Notes: generated by a model not told the origin, from the sequence alone. Shown: positions 1 through 7,369, numbered from the stretch's first letter. The stretch is DNA of 25,118 bases from RGIG8782 sp017475895 (GCA_947167315.1 CAMVHP010000008.1:1-25118); one strand, 5' to 3'. Program-made: numbers and translations.

Positions 1-649
1 CCAGGTGTTCACATCTCATTTCGAGCAGATTGTATTTCTTTTTTGTTTGTTTTAATTTTAACAGTTTTTGGAGGTCTTGTTTATCATCATAAGATTTATT
101 GTTTATAGTCTGATTAATTAGTCTGATTATATCGTTTATTATACCTACTTCATGAGCCTCTTTAACTTTCTTTGTATATTTTGTTATTGTTTCTTCATTA
201 TTCTGTTGTTCCGTATTTTGTTCAGAACTTTTTCCTGTACTGTCAAATTGTTTTAAAAGTGTGCTATATCGTGAACTTGTTCCAATACCACTTCCACCAA
301 ACGCCTTGCTTATTTTTTGGCTAGCAGTTAGATTATAACTTGTTTGCGATTTTTTATGTTCTTGTTTTTCTTTTTGATCCATTTTGTCTAGCCGCGTAGT
401 ACTTGGTATAACTTTTGTTGTTTGTTGATTCTCCAGTACTTTTTTTCGTTGAGTTAATCTGGTGTCTCTAACGGCATTTGGTTCAAATGTTTGTATATTA
501 TGGCCATTATCAACAGGTGATCGTGTATCATTTAATCGTTTTTTTTTATCAATATTAATGTTTTCTAACGGTACGACACCTTGAAGTCTTGTTGTACTAC
601 CACTATTAATATTCCGTTGCCTGCTTTTATGTTTGTCACTGTCGCTCAT
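1..649 (-). CDS. Unrecognised Q/K/N/S/T-rich protein, C-terminus outside the window
   Basis: An open frame runs from the ATG at 649 to the window edge without a stop, giving at least 216 codons. I do not recognise the product. The first ~150 residues are hydrophilic and low in complexity (Gln, Lys, Asn, Ser, Thr, Asp) and look disordered. From about residue 165 the sequence looks helical and charged (KYTKKVKEAHEVG, then an Ile/Asn/Lys-rich stretch). There is no signal peptide or membrane segment. About half of the arginines use CGA or CGG, whereas most genes in the window mainly use AGA, which hints at accessory origin. The start is supported by a purine-rich GAGAG upstream and a perfect promoter. 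A secreted effector or surface-associated protein is possible, but that is a guess. I am fairly confident that it is coding. Confidence 0.7.
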   Translation of the reverse strand, partial: MSDSDKHKSRQRNINSGSTTRLQGVVPLENINIDKKKRLNDTRSPVDNGHNIQTFEPNAVRDTRLTQRKKVLENQQTTKVIPSTTRLDKMDQKEKQEHKKSQTSYNLTASQKISKAFGGSGIGTSSRYSTLLKQFDSTGKSSEQNTEQQNNEETITKYTKKVKEAHEVGIINDIIRLINQTINNKSYDDKQDLQKLLKLKQTKKKYNLLEMRCEHL

Positions 650-677
650 TTCACACTCTCATAAATTATTTTCCTCA

Positions 678-705
678 ATTATAACAAATATTATTTTTTT
701 GTCAA
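678..705 (-). promoter_or_regulatory. Perfect consensus sigma70 promoter for the gene at 1-649
   Basis: On the minus strand there is TTGACA (705-700), a 16-base spacer and TATAAT (683-678). Transcription would start near 671, about 20 bases before the ATG at 649. Both hexamers match consensus, making this the best promoter in the window. Confidence 0.75.
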
Positions 706-803
706 TTGTTATTTATTCTGCATTTTATTTATTTTGTCATCAAAATGCACAGGTATGCTGTAATTAAAAATCTATAAAAGAGCTATTTTTTAAATGAAAT
801 CAA

Positions 804-878
804 TGGTTGGGCTGGCAGGATTCGAACCTGCGCATGATAGGATCAAAACCTATTGCCTTACCGCTTGGCTACAGCCCA
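804..878 (-). tRNA. tRNA-Gln (anticodon TTG)
   Basis: The minus strand folds as a full cloverleaf. The acceptor TGGGCTG pairs with CAGCCCA, and the discriminator is A with an encoded CCA. The anticodon stem ATAGG/CCTAT encloses the loop TTTTGAT, giving anticodon TTG (Gln, CAA codons). The T-arm is GCAGG-TTCGAAT-CCTGC. The gene stands alone with its own promoter. Confidence 0.95.
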
Positions 879-897
879 AGAATCATTGACAATCAAA

Positions 898-925
898 ATT
901 ATACAATATTGTTTTAAAAAGTCAA
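898..925 (-). promoter_or_regulatory. Promoter of tRNA-Gln
   Basis: On the minus strand TTGACT (925-920) is followed by a 16-base spacer and a perfect TATAAT (903-898). The predicted start near 891 leaves a 5' leader of about a dozen bases before the tRNA. Confidence 0.75.
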
Positions 926-976
926 ATAAAAATTCCTAAATGATTGCTAAAAATTACCGGTGAAATTGTTAGGGAT

Positions 977-1747
977 CTAAAAAAATATTCTACTGTAGTT
1001 GCTTAGGTTTATTCCATCTTTTTCAAAAATGCAGTTGACTTTCCATAGCTCAACTCCGGCCTCTTGTGCCTTTTTTACAGTTTTATAGACTTCGTCAAAA
1101 TTTTTGCTGTGTGGTGGGTCGAAGGTGTTGAACTCAAACATAAAAAATGTTATCAGGTATGCTTTTTGGTGCGTCTGTATTGATTGTGTTAGCTCCACCA
1201 GATGTTTCATAAACCTATCCGTTGAATGAAAATCGTTGTTGTTCCTGATTTTAACTTTTTTATTGGTGTAGTAGTCGTCGTTTAACTCCAGTTTCACCAG
1301 TGGACTTTTGACCTCTAGAAAACTGTCATTTATTAAAAAATCTATTTTTGAATTGCCCAGATACTTTTCCCTTTGAATTATTGTGTTTTTATCGACGGAT
1401 ACGATATTTTTTAATTGATTTGTTTTCAGAAAAAATTCCACATAACCATTTGCCTTCACTTGGTTTATGCCGATCCATTTTTTGCTTTTATCGTCCACAT
1501 TATTTAGACTTATTGCCTCAACGGTGTATTTTGTCTTTCTGTTTTTGTTGGTGTCGTCAAATGACAATAAGCATGGTATTTCTGTGTCAAAAACTATATT
1601 CCCAATTTTTCCGGTGCAGGGGCAATGACACGTTTCAACTTTATTGTTCACTATGACATCCATTAGAAATCTGTTTGGTCTTTTTACTATGACCCCTTCC
1701 TGCAGACTTTGTGGAAAAATCAATGTTTTGTCTGCTTTTGTATTCAT
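977..1747 (-). CDS. sfsA: SfsA family DNA-binding/nuclease-like protein
   Basis: 256 residues, slightly longer than usual for the family. SfsA was named as a sugar fermentation stimulation protein in E. coli. The family has an N-terminal OB-like DNA-binding part and a C-terminal nuclease-like fold, and its physiological role is poorly defined. Visible signatures are FPQSLQEG near residue 11, HCPCTGKIG at 41-49 (family HCPNTGSM), NSKIDFLI at 132-139 (family NSRIDFLL), EVK at 145-147 as the metal-site-like acid and lysine, and KHL near 181. The Asn-to-Cys and Arg-to-Lys changes in otherwise conserved motifs are noteworthy but leave the family call secure. It lies 11 bases downstream of sppA and is probably co-transcribed with it. 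I see no clear Shine-Dalgarno, but the start gives the expected N-terminus. Confidence 0.88.
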   Translation of the reverse strand: MNTKADKTLIFPQSLQEGVIVKRPNRFLMDVIVNNKVETCHCPCTGKIGNIVFDTEIPCLLSFDDTNKNRKTKYTVEAISLNNVDDKSKKWIGINQVKANGYVEFFLKTNQLKNIVSVDKNTIIQREKYLGNSKIDFLINDSFLEVKSPLVKLELNDDYYTNKKVKIRNNNDFHSTDRFMKHLVELTQSIQTHQKAYLITFFMFEFNTFDPPHSKNFDEVYKTVKKAQEAGVELWKVNCIFEKDGINLSNYSRIFF

Positions 1748-1758
1748 TTACATTACAA

Positions 1759-2649
1759 CTATTTTAGTGTGGCCTTGAACCCACCAAAAGCATTGTTGTA
1801 TAATTTCGAGCCAATAAAGCTATTGAGAACATTGGATATACTAAACTTTTCGTGATTACGTATATCGTAGTCAACCACTTCGAGTTCATTAACGTTAATG
1901 TTGTTGTCTTTAAAGTAGTCTAGAGCGTCGTCTTCTGTACCTACCTTGTCAACTAAACCGTATTCTAATGCCTGTCTACCCGTGTAAACCTGTCCGTTTG
2001 CTATTTCCTGCGCTTCTGTTATCTTTATTTTTCTTCTTTCTACAAAAATATTTATAAAATAGTCGTATATATCATTGATTTGCTGTGACATCACCATATC
2101 AACATCGGGATTTACTTTTTCCATTGGGTTTGGCGCTGCCTTTAGGGGTGAACTTTTGTAATTGACTAAAGTTACACCAATTTTTTTTGCTAATTCTGTT
2201 ATTTCGTATGTCTGTAGTAAAACACCTATGGAACCGACCGTGCTGGTGTTATAGGATATTATGTAGTCACTGGCCATGGCAACCATGTACGCTCCGGATG
2301 CGCCTACGCTGTTTATAACGGACACAACTGGTTTTATTTTTGATAAATTTCTAAAAGCGTAATATAATTTTTCACTTTCAACCACATCTCCACCGCCGGA
2401 ATTTATATCTAATATAATACCCTTAACATTGTCATTCTTTAATTCTTTAATTGAATCATAGGAAAAAACACCATCGTTTATTACCCCTTCAATCTTGACT
2501 CTTGCTATAATATCTTTGTTTGTTTTTTCGTTTAATATGTTTCCGCTGGATGATATTACAAGGCAAAAGATACAGATAAATGCTACCACTCTCCAGCGTA
2601 GTACTCTTTTTTTTAATTCCTGTATAAATATAAAAGTTTCTTTTTTCAT
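1759..2649 (-). CDS. sppA: Signal peptide peptidase SppA, short type (peptidase family S49)
   Basis: 296 residues, the length of the short single-domain SppA found in alphaproteobacteria and Bacillus. It is a membrane-anchored serine peptidase that degrades signal peptides left after protein export. One membrane segment lies at about residues 20-35 and anchors the catalytic domain outside the cytoplasm. The S49 Ser-Lys dyad is visible: Ser118 in VGASGAY and Lys170 in SSPLKAAP. They are 52 residues apart, the same spacing as the dyad of the Bacillus enzyme. DINSGGGDVVES at about 81-92 is the ClpP-like oxyanion-site segment. The gene follows rpsA after a hairpin and precedes sfsA. Confidence 0.93.
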   Translation of the reverse strand: MKKETFIFIQELKKRVLRWRVVAFICIFCLVISSSGNILNEKTNKDIIARVKIEGVINDGVFSYDSIKELKNDNVKGIILDINSGGGDVVESEKLYYAFRNLSKIKPVVSVINSVGASGAYMVAMASDYIISYNTSTVGSIGVLLQTYEITELAKKIGVTLVNYKSSPLKAAPNPMEKVNPDVDMVMSQQINDIYDYFINIFVERRKIKITEAQEIANGQVYTGRQALEYGLVDKVGTEDDALDYFKDNNINVNELEVVDYDIRNHEKFSISNVLNSFIGSKLYNNAFGGFKATLK

Positions 2650-2663
2650 AGTTTTCTTTTTAC

Positions 2664-2691
2664 TTTTAAAAGTGCCCGTATTTCTACGGGC
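2664..2691 (-). terminator. Hairpin between rpsA and sppA, possible partial terminator
   Basis: On the minus strand GCCCGTA, a GAAA tetraloop and TACGGGC make a perfect 7-bp stem 14 bases after the rpsA stop codon. It is followed by ACTTTTAAAAG, so the T tract is only four long. It may end part of the rpsA transcripts, or protect their 3' end, while allowing some sppA-sfsA read-through. Confidence 0.5.
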
Positions 2692-2704
2692 TAGTTTATA
2701 TTAT

Positions 2705-4399
2705 TTATTTCATGTTGTTGAACACGTTTCCGAATACACTTCCAAGCGTTGTATTTGTGTTTGTGTTCATGTATTGTTCAATGTCAAAGTCTTCCTCTTC
2801 ACCATCCTGAGATGCACCTTCGTTAACATCTTCAAGATTTTTCAAAGCTAACATCAGTTTTCCGGTTTTGTTGTCGAAAACTATAACATTGGCGTCAAGT
2901 TTTTCACCAACCGTAAACTTGTCTGTTTTTTGCTCTTTTTTGTCGGAAGATACATCAACTTTTTTAATTATACCCTTTAATCCGAGGTCAATTTCAACTT
3001 CCATAAAGTCTTTTCTTATGTTTCTGACTATGCAGGAAACTTTTTGTCCTTTATTGAGTTCGTTTGCCTCTTTTTTAAAGTTTTCGTTAGAAAGTTGTTT
3101 AACACCAAGAGAAATTCTTTCCTGTTCATAGTTGCTACCCAAAAGAACAACTTGAATTTTTTCATTTTTCTTGAATTTCTTAATGGCTTCTTTACCTTCG
3201 TAGTCTTCCCAATCAAGATCTGATGTGTGAACTAGACCATCAACTCCATTTTCAAATTCTACAAATAGACCAAATTCGGTAATATTTTTAATTGTTCCCT
3301 CTAAAACATCACCAACTTCGTATTTTTCAGAGAATTTTTTCCATGGGTTTTCACTACATTGTTTAATACCAAGTGAAATTCTGTGGTGTTCTGTGTCAAT
3401 GTCAAGAATCATAACGTTGACATCTTGACCCAAACTTAATACTTTTGATGGAGAAATATTGTTCTTCAACCAAGACATTTCTGAAACGTGAACCAGACCC
3501 TCGATTCCATTTTCTATTTCCACAAACACACCATATTGTGCTATGTTTGTAACTTTTCCTTTTACGATGGAATTTACTGGGTATTTGGTTTCAATTGTTT
3601 CCCAAGGATTTTCTTGGAGTTGTTTCATACCCAAAGAAACTTTTTTGGTTTCTTCGTCGTATTTTATAACCTGAACATCGATTTCTTGACCAACTTTTAA
3701 TATTTCAGACGGATGTCTAACTCTGCACCAAGAAATATCGGTTAAGTGCAGTAAACCATCAAAGCTTCCAAAGTCTATGAATGCACCGTAATCAGTTATG
3801 TTCTTAACTATACCCTTCAGAACATCGCCAACCTTAATCTTGGATAGAATTTCTTCTCTTTCTTTGCTTCGTTGTTCTTCTAGAATTGCTCTTCTGGAAA
3901 CTACGACATTTCCTCGAACATCATCAATTTTTAGAACCATGAATTGTTCTGTTTTACCTATAAAATCATCCATGTTTGCTAAAACAGCAGTGTCCACTTG
4001 ACTTCTTGGTAAAAATGCTATAACACTATCTAATTCAATAGCGAAACCACCTTTAACCTTTCCAAGGATTTTTCCATCAACGGTTTTGCCTTCGTTTAGA
4101 CATTTCTTTAGATAATTCCAGTTTTGATACTTTTTAGCACTTTCTCTGCTTATTATCAATTCACCTTTTTTGTTTTCTATTTTTTCAATATAAACATCAA
4201 CTGGACTACCAATTTCTACGTTTTCACCGGCAAATTCAGAGGTTGGAACATAACCAACGGTCTTTCCACCAACGTCAACTGTAACGGTTTTGTTATCTAT
4301 GCCTATTACTACACCGCTAACTATGTCGCCTTCTGCATAAACCGGTAACTCTTTGTCATATTCTTTTAAGAGTGTTTCAAAATCTTCAAATAGGTCCAT
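2705..4399 (-). CDS. rpsA: 30S ribosomal protein S1
   Basis: 564 residues, the usual length for six-domain S1. S1 binds mRNA at the platform of the 30S subunit and helps unfold and load leaders with weak Shine-Dalgarno sequences. Six S1 (OB-fold) repeats can be read, starting near residues 22, 105, 190, 275, 362 and 448. Repeats 3-5 are the most regular (G-V-L-K-G-x-V-x-N-I-x-x-[YF]-G-x-F-[IV], then G-L-[VL]-H-x-[ST]-[DE]-[IML]-x-W). Repeats 1, 2 and 6 are divergent, as is normal. An acidic Asp/Glu/Asn-rich tail ends the protein. The ATG has no Shine-Dalgarno (CCCCTAAAAG lies there instead), which resembles the autoregulated E. coli rpsA leader. It has its own promoter and a structured leader. 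Confidence 0.97.
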   Translation of the reverse strand: MDLFEDFETLLKEYDKELPVYAEGDIVSGVVIGIDNKTVTVDVGGKTVGYVPTSEFAGENVEIGSPVDVYIEKIENKKGELIISRESAKKYQNWNYLKKCLNEGKTVDGKILGKVKGGFAIELDSVIAFLPRSQVDTAVLANMDDFIGKTEQFMVLKIDDVRGNVVVSRRAILEEQRSKEREEILSKIKVGDVLKGIVKNITDYGAFIDFGSFDGLLHLTDISWCRVRHPSEILKVGQEIDVQVIKYDEETKKVSLGMKQLQENPWETIETKYPVNSIVKGKVTNIAQYGVFVEIENGIEGLVHVSEMSWLKNNISPSKVLSLGQDVNVMILDIDTEHHRISLGIKQCSENPWKKFSEKYEVGDVLEGTIKNITEFGLFVEFENGVDGLVHTSDLDWEDYEGKEAIKKFKKNEKIQVVLLGSNYEQERISLGVKQLSNENFKKEANELNKGQKVSCIVRNIRKDFMEVEIDLGLKGIIKKVDVSSDKKEQKTDKFTVGEKLDANVIVFDNKTGKLMLALKNLEDVNEGASQDGEEEDFDIEQYMNTNTNTTLGSVFGNVFNNMK

Positions 4400-4410
4400 T
4401 TTATTTTCTT

Positions 4411-4466
4411 TTAGGGGAAGTTAATAATATTGTAAACAGTATTCTCAGCAAGACCCCTTTATCTTG
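4411..4466 (-). promoter_or_regulatory. Structured rpsA leader, possible S1 autoregulatory element
   Basis: In the rpsA 5' leader, CAAGA (4466-4462) and TCTTG (4453-4449) form a 5-bp hairpin with the loop TAAAGGGG. The loop's AGGGG is complementary to CCCCT at 4417-4413, close to the rpsA start codon, so a pseudoknot over the ribosome-loading region is possible. S1 is known to control its own translation in E. coli. The role here is inference. Confidence 0.35.
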
Positions 4467-4486
4467 ATGTACTAATTTACACCGCA

Positions 4487-4515
4487 ATCTTATTAAAGAT
4501 TAATTTTATAGTCAA
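4487..4515 (-). promoter_or_regulatory. Promoter of rpsA
   Basis: On the minus strand TTGACT (4515-4510), a 17-base spacer and TAAGAT (4492-4487). Predicted start near 4480, giving an rpsA leader of about 80 bases. Confidence 0.7.
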
Positions 4516-4554
4516 GTTTTATTTACGGATATTAGTTGCCATCTGAATTGTAAG

Positions 4555-4583
4555 TTGTTGTAATTTTTCTGTTGATTTATAAT
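4555..4583 (+). promoter_or_regulatory. Probable promoter of the frr-uppS-dprA operon
   Basis: TTGTTG (4555-4560), a 17-base spacer and a perfect TATAAT (4578-4583), divergent from the rpsA promoter. The -35 is weak and the -10 is strong. Transcription would start near 4590. Confidence 0.5.
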
Positions 4584-4630
4584 ATTTTAAATATATTATT
4601 GATGCTAGCTTTGTGTTACATAAGTTGTTA

Positions 4631-4930
4631 ATGACAAATTACAAGGAGGACATTTACAATAAGATAATAGCATACTACGATCTATCTGAGAAAATTAAGG
4701 TTGAAATCTTGAAACTTGAGGATGTTGATAGTGGTGTGAAGTTTGATGTCCTTATGCCAATTGTTAACAAAATAAAAGAGACGGCTGATGTATTGATGGA
4801 GAAATATGTTATTCTGTTGAAAAATGATGACAGTTCAATAAAAAAAGAAATAGTGAGAATACTTGATGATTTTCTTGAATACATATACGTTTACAAAAAT
4901 AAATTATATGAAATATACAATAATAAATAA
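4631..4930 (+). CDS. Small all-helical protein of unknown function upstream of frr
   Basis: 99 residues from the ATG at 4631; an in-frame GTG at 4613 would add six residues. I do not recognise it. The protein has no glycine-rich or catalytic motif and reads as three or four amphipathic helices rich in Lys, Glu, Ile, Leu and Tyr, ending in a Tyr/Asn/Lys tail. There is no signal peptide. It is the first gene of the operon and ends 11 bases before frr, where pyrH would be expected from the usual alphaproteobacterial order. An AAGGAGG at 4643-4649 lies inside codons 5-7, so the true start may be non-standard. A protein-binding helical bundle or chaperone-like role would fit its shape, but nothing proves it. 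Confidence 0.7.
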   Translation: MTNYKEDIYNKIIAYYDLSEKIKVEILKLEDVDSGVKFDVLMPIVNKIKETADVLMEKYVILLKNDDSSIKKEIVRILDDFLEYIYVYKNKLYEIYNNK

Positions 4931-4941
4931 ATAGGTAAATT

Positions 4942-5490
4942 ATGGAAAATATTTTAAACAGTACAAAGAGTTTAATGGAAAAGGCAATAGAATCGTTGAA
5001 ACGAGACTTAGGAACGGTTAGTACTGGTCGTGCAAATCCAAGTTTATTGGATACGGTAAAGGTAGAGTCCTACGGTTCCTATATGCCACTGAAGCAGGTT
5101 GCCAGTGTGTCGGTGAGTGATTCGTCAACAATAGTTGTTCAGGCATGGGACAAGGGTACGGTTTCGCACATAGAAAAGGCTATAATTGCTGCCAATTTGG
5201 GTTTAAATCCAATGGTTGATGGTATGTTGATAAGAATTAATATACCGAAATTGAGCGAAGAGAGAAGAAAGGAACTTTGTAAAATAGTAAAACGTTATGG
5301 TGAAGACAAAAAAATTGCCATAAGAAATGCCAGAAAGGATGGGCTTGAAAGTATAAAAAAAGTTGCAAAGGAGTTTAGTGAAGATTTGGTTAGAGATAAT
5401 GAAGGTAAAATTCAGGAATTTACGGATAAATATTGTAAAATGGTAGATGATTTAGTATCCATTAAAGAGAAGGATTTATTAACTTTATAG
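4942..5490 (+). CDS. frr: Ribosome recycling factor
   Basis: 182 residues, normal for RRF. With EF-G it splits the post-termination ribosome so that subunits can be reused. Visible signatures are the N-terminal helix with RDLGTVSTGRANPSLLD (residues 21-37), the hinge and beta domain around VESYGSYMPLKQVASVSV, the IPKLSEERRKEL segment near 100, and the KKIAIRNARKDG helix start near 125. All belong to the three-helix-bundle plus small beta domain of RRF. The ATG is preceded by a short AGG-containing site. uppS follows 14 bases later, keeping the common frr-uppS order. Codon 21 is CGA, which matters for the unusual tRNA-Arg downstream. Confidence 0.97.
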   Translation: MENILNSTKSLMEKAIESLKRDLGTVSTGRANPSLLDTVKVESYGSYMPLKQVASVSVSDSSTIVVQAWDKGTVSHIEKAIIAANLGLNPMVDGMLIRINIPKLSEERRKELCKIVKRYGEDKKIAIRNARKDGLESIKKVAKEFSEDLVRDNEGKIQEFTDKYCKMVDDLVSIKEKDLLTL

Positions 5491-5504
5491 TATCAGGAGG
5501 CAAA

Positions 5505-6224
5505 ATGGAGGGTACTTTTCCAAAAAATATAGCAATAATAATGGATGGAACTGGTCGATGGGCTCAGAGGCAGGATTTTCAGATAAGATACGGACACAAA
5601 AGGGGTGCTGAGAGTTTCATTAGAATCGTGAACTACTGTCTCAAGATAGGTGTTGAATCTTTAACCGTGTTTGCTTTTTCTACTGAAAATTGGAAAAGGC
5701 CACCAAGTGAAATTGGTGCCCTGATGCGATTGTTGAAGTACTACATGAATGCCAATGCAGATAAATTTTATAAGAGCAATATAAAGTTAAAGGTTATTGG
5801 TGCTAGTCTGGAAAATAAAATTGATAAAGATATATTGGATAAAATAAAAGAAGTTGAAGAAAAAACAAAAGATAACAAATTCGCTTTAAATGTGGCTTTT
5901 AACTACGGTGGCAGAAGAGAAATAGTTGATGCTTCAAAAAAAATTGCTGAAGATGTTAAAAATAACATCATAAGTGTTGATGATATAGACGAAAATACAT
6001 TTAAAAAATATTTGTATAATCCGGATATAGCATACCCAGATTTAATAATTAGGACCGGTGGAGTTTTGAGGCTGAGTAACTTCCTTTTGTGGGAAATGAG
6101 TTATTCGGAACTGTATTTTACTGACACTTTATGGCCGGATTTTGATGAAAAACAACTGGATTTGGCCATTGAAGACTTTAAACATAGGGTGAGGACTTAT
6201 GGAGAAAGAAAGGCTAAAAGATAA
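5505..6224 (+). CDS. uppS: Undecaprenyl diphosphate synthase (cis-prenyltransferase), two unusual residues
   Basis: 239 residues, full length. The family makes undecaprenyl diphosphate, the lipid carrier for peptidoglycan and surface glycans, from farnesyl and isopentenyl diphosphates at the inner face of the membrane. A perfect AGGAGG lies just before the ATG. Conserved parts are Asp14 (E. coli Asp26), Arg18, the YGHKRG loop, FAFSTENWKRP at 56-66, FNYGGRREI at 132-140, Arg183, Arg189, Ser191 and Glu202 (E. coli Arg194, Arg200, Ser202, Glu213). Two changes stand out. MDGNGRW is MDGTGRW, with Thr16 for E. coli Asn28. RTGGEHR is RTGGVLR, with Val187 for Glu198. The fold is intact and the gene shows no decay, so activity is likely but may be altered. 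The 3' end overlaps the next gene by 26 bases. Confidence 0.92.
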   Translation: MEGTFPKNIAIIMDGTGRWAQRQDFQIRYGHKRGAESFIRIVNYCLKIGVESLTVFAFSTENWKRPPSEIGALMRLLKYYMNANADKFYKSNIKLKVIGASLENKIDKDILDKIKEVEEKTKDNKFALNVAFNYGGRREIVDASKKIAEDVKNNIISVDDIDENTFKKYLYNPDIAYPDLIIRTGGVLRLSNFLLWEMSYSELYFTDTLWPDFDEKQLDLAIEDFKHRVRTYGERKAKR

Positions 6225-6882
6225 AATCGTTAAATTATTTAGTTTTGTGGGTTTACATCTTAAAAACCTCGTGACAAACAAAACGATTTACAATAGATCC
6301 AGTCTAGTGACTTTTTTGTTGTCGGCACTGTTTCTTTTAATAAGTCTTTTTAGTAGAAGTTTATCGGTGTTTTTAGCTGTAAATACATTGTTTGTTTTAA
6401 CAAGTAATTTGAAAAATGTAGATATTGAAGTGAAGTATAAAAATATTTTGTTTTATTTGTATACTGTGTTTCCGACATTTTCATACATTTACATACTGAA
6501 CACAAAGAAAAGTGACGATATATTTTTATGGTTGTTTCTTGCTGTTTTTTTCTTAAAAATTGTCTCCAATGTATACGAAGATGTTCTGGATGGAATAGTA
6601 AATGACGAACACAAAGGTTTTACACGTATTGGTGTTATTGTTATGTCGGTGGTTATTGGTATTATTTCATCAATTTTTCTGAAACAAAAATTGATATTAT
6701 TTATAATTGTTAATGTTCTATTAGCTGTTGCCGTTTTGATTCAGAAGATTATATATGAAAAAATTATTAATGGTGCATCATACATCAACAATTATAATGT
6801 TATTATATTAAGTGTTTATAGTAACTTTGTTTTGGTGTTTCCGTTGATTGCTTTATTAATTTCATTAAAAGTTATAGCATGA
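6199..6882 (+). CDS. Polytopic membrane protein in the cdsA position, CdsA signature absent
   Basis: 227 residues with about seven hydrophobic segments (near residues 36-54, 56-72, 82-100, 109-123, 141-160, 164-184 and 203-225) after a basic cytoplasmic N-terminus. In alphaproteobacteria the gene after uppS is normally cdsA, CDP-diglyceride synthase. The topology and the place of the last loop fit a CdsA-like fold. However, the family signature (S-x-x-K-R, K-D, H-G-G, D-R-x-D) is missing: the matching stretch near 184-205 reads EKIINGASYINNYN. It is either a catalytically dead or extremely divergent CdsA relative, or an unrelated membrane protein. The reading frame is intact and overlaps neighbours on both sides (26 bases with uppS, ATGA with the SH3 gene), so it is translated as part of the operon. 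I am sure it is coding but not of its function. Confidence 0.8.
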   Translation: MEKERLKDKIVKLFSFVGLHLKNLVTNKTIYNRSSLVTFLLSALFLLISLFSRSLSVFLAVNTLFVLTSNLKNVDIEVKYKNILFYLYTVFPTFSYIYILNTKKSDDIFLWLFLAVFFLKIVSNVYEDVLDGIVNDEHKGFTRIGVIVMSVVIGIISSIFLKQKLILFIIVNVLLAVAVLIQKIIYEKIINGASYINNYNVIILSVYSNFVLVFPLIALLISLKVIA

Positions 6883-7364
6883 TTGATAAACTGGTAAAGG
6901 GGCTAAAAATTTTGGTTTTGTTGTTGTTTATTACAAGCATCAGAGAGGTGTTTTCGGCTACCAAAAATACAGTTTTTATGTCTCTAAAGTTTAATGAAGT
7001 TAATTTAAGGGCAGGGCCGAGTCTTGAATTTCCAATATTGTTTACCTATAAATTGAAAAACATACCGGTGAAGGTTGTTGGTGAATATGATAAGTGGTTA
7101 AAAGTTATTGATAAAGATGGCGATAGTGGATGGATAAGTGAACACCTATTGTCAAAGGCAAGAACTGTTATAGTTATTAAAGACAATCAACTTTTGTATT
7201 CAAACTATAACAAAGAGTCATACCCAGTATATAGGATAGAAAAAAATGTAATAGGAAGACTTTTAAAGTGCAAGTTTAATAGGTGTAAAATTAAAATAAG
7301 TAAAAATAAAGGTTGGATAGATAAGACCGCGATATGGGGTCTTGAGGAAGAAATTGATAGATAA
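6879..7364 (+). CDS. Exported SH3-domain envelope protein
   Basis: 161 residues. A hydrophobic signal segment (residues 8-20) ends near FSA at 25-27, suggesting export with possible cleavage there. A bacterial SH3 domain follows at about 35-92, with the core LKFNEVNLRAGPSLEFPI, a WLKV strand and GDSGWI. This matches the small SH3 proteins widespread in alphaproteobacteria, which usually have a second half-SH3 unit; one can be traced at about 95-150 (VIGRLLKCKFNRCKIK, then GWID). Such domains bind peptidoglycan or peptides in the periplasm. The start overlaps the previous stop in an ATGA, so translation is coupled. Two cysteines in the second unit could form a disulfide in the periplasm. No enzymatic motif is seen. 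Confidence 0.82.
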   Translation: MIDKLVKGLKILVLLLFITSIREVFSATKNTVFMSLKFNEVNLRAGPSLEFPILFTYKLKNIPVKVVGEYDKWLKVIDKDGDSGWISEHLLSKARTVIVIKDNQLLYSNYNKESYPVYRIEKNVIGRLLKCKFNRCKIKISKNKGWIDKTAIWGLEEEIDR

Positions 7365-7369
7365 AAAAA

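Noticed and set aside
2705..4399. Several plus-strand and one extra minus-strand open frames inside rpsA
   Set aside because: They lie antisense to, or in other frames of, a clear S1 gene and have no family features or ribosome-binding sites.
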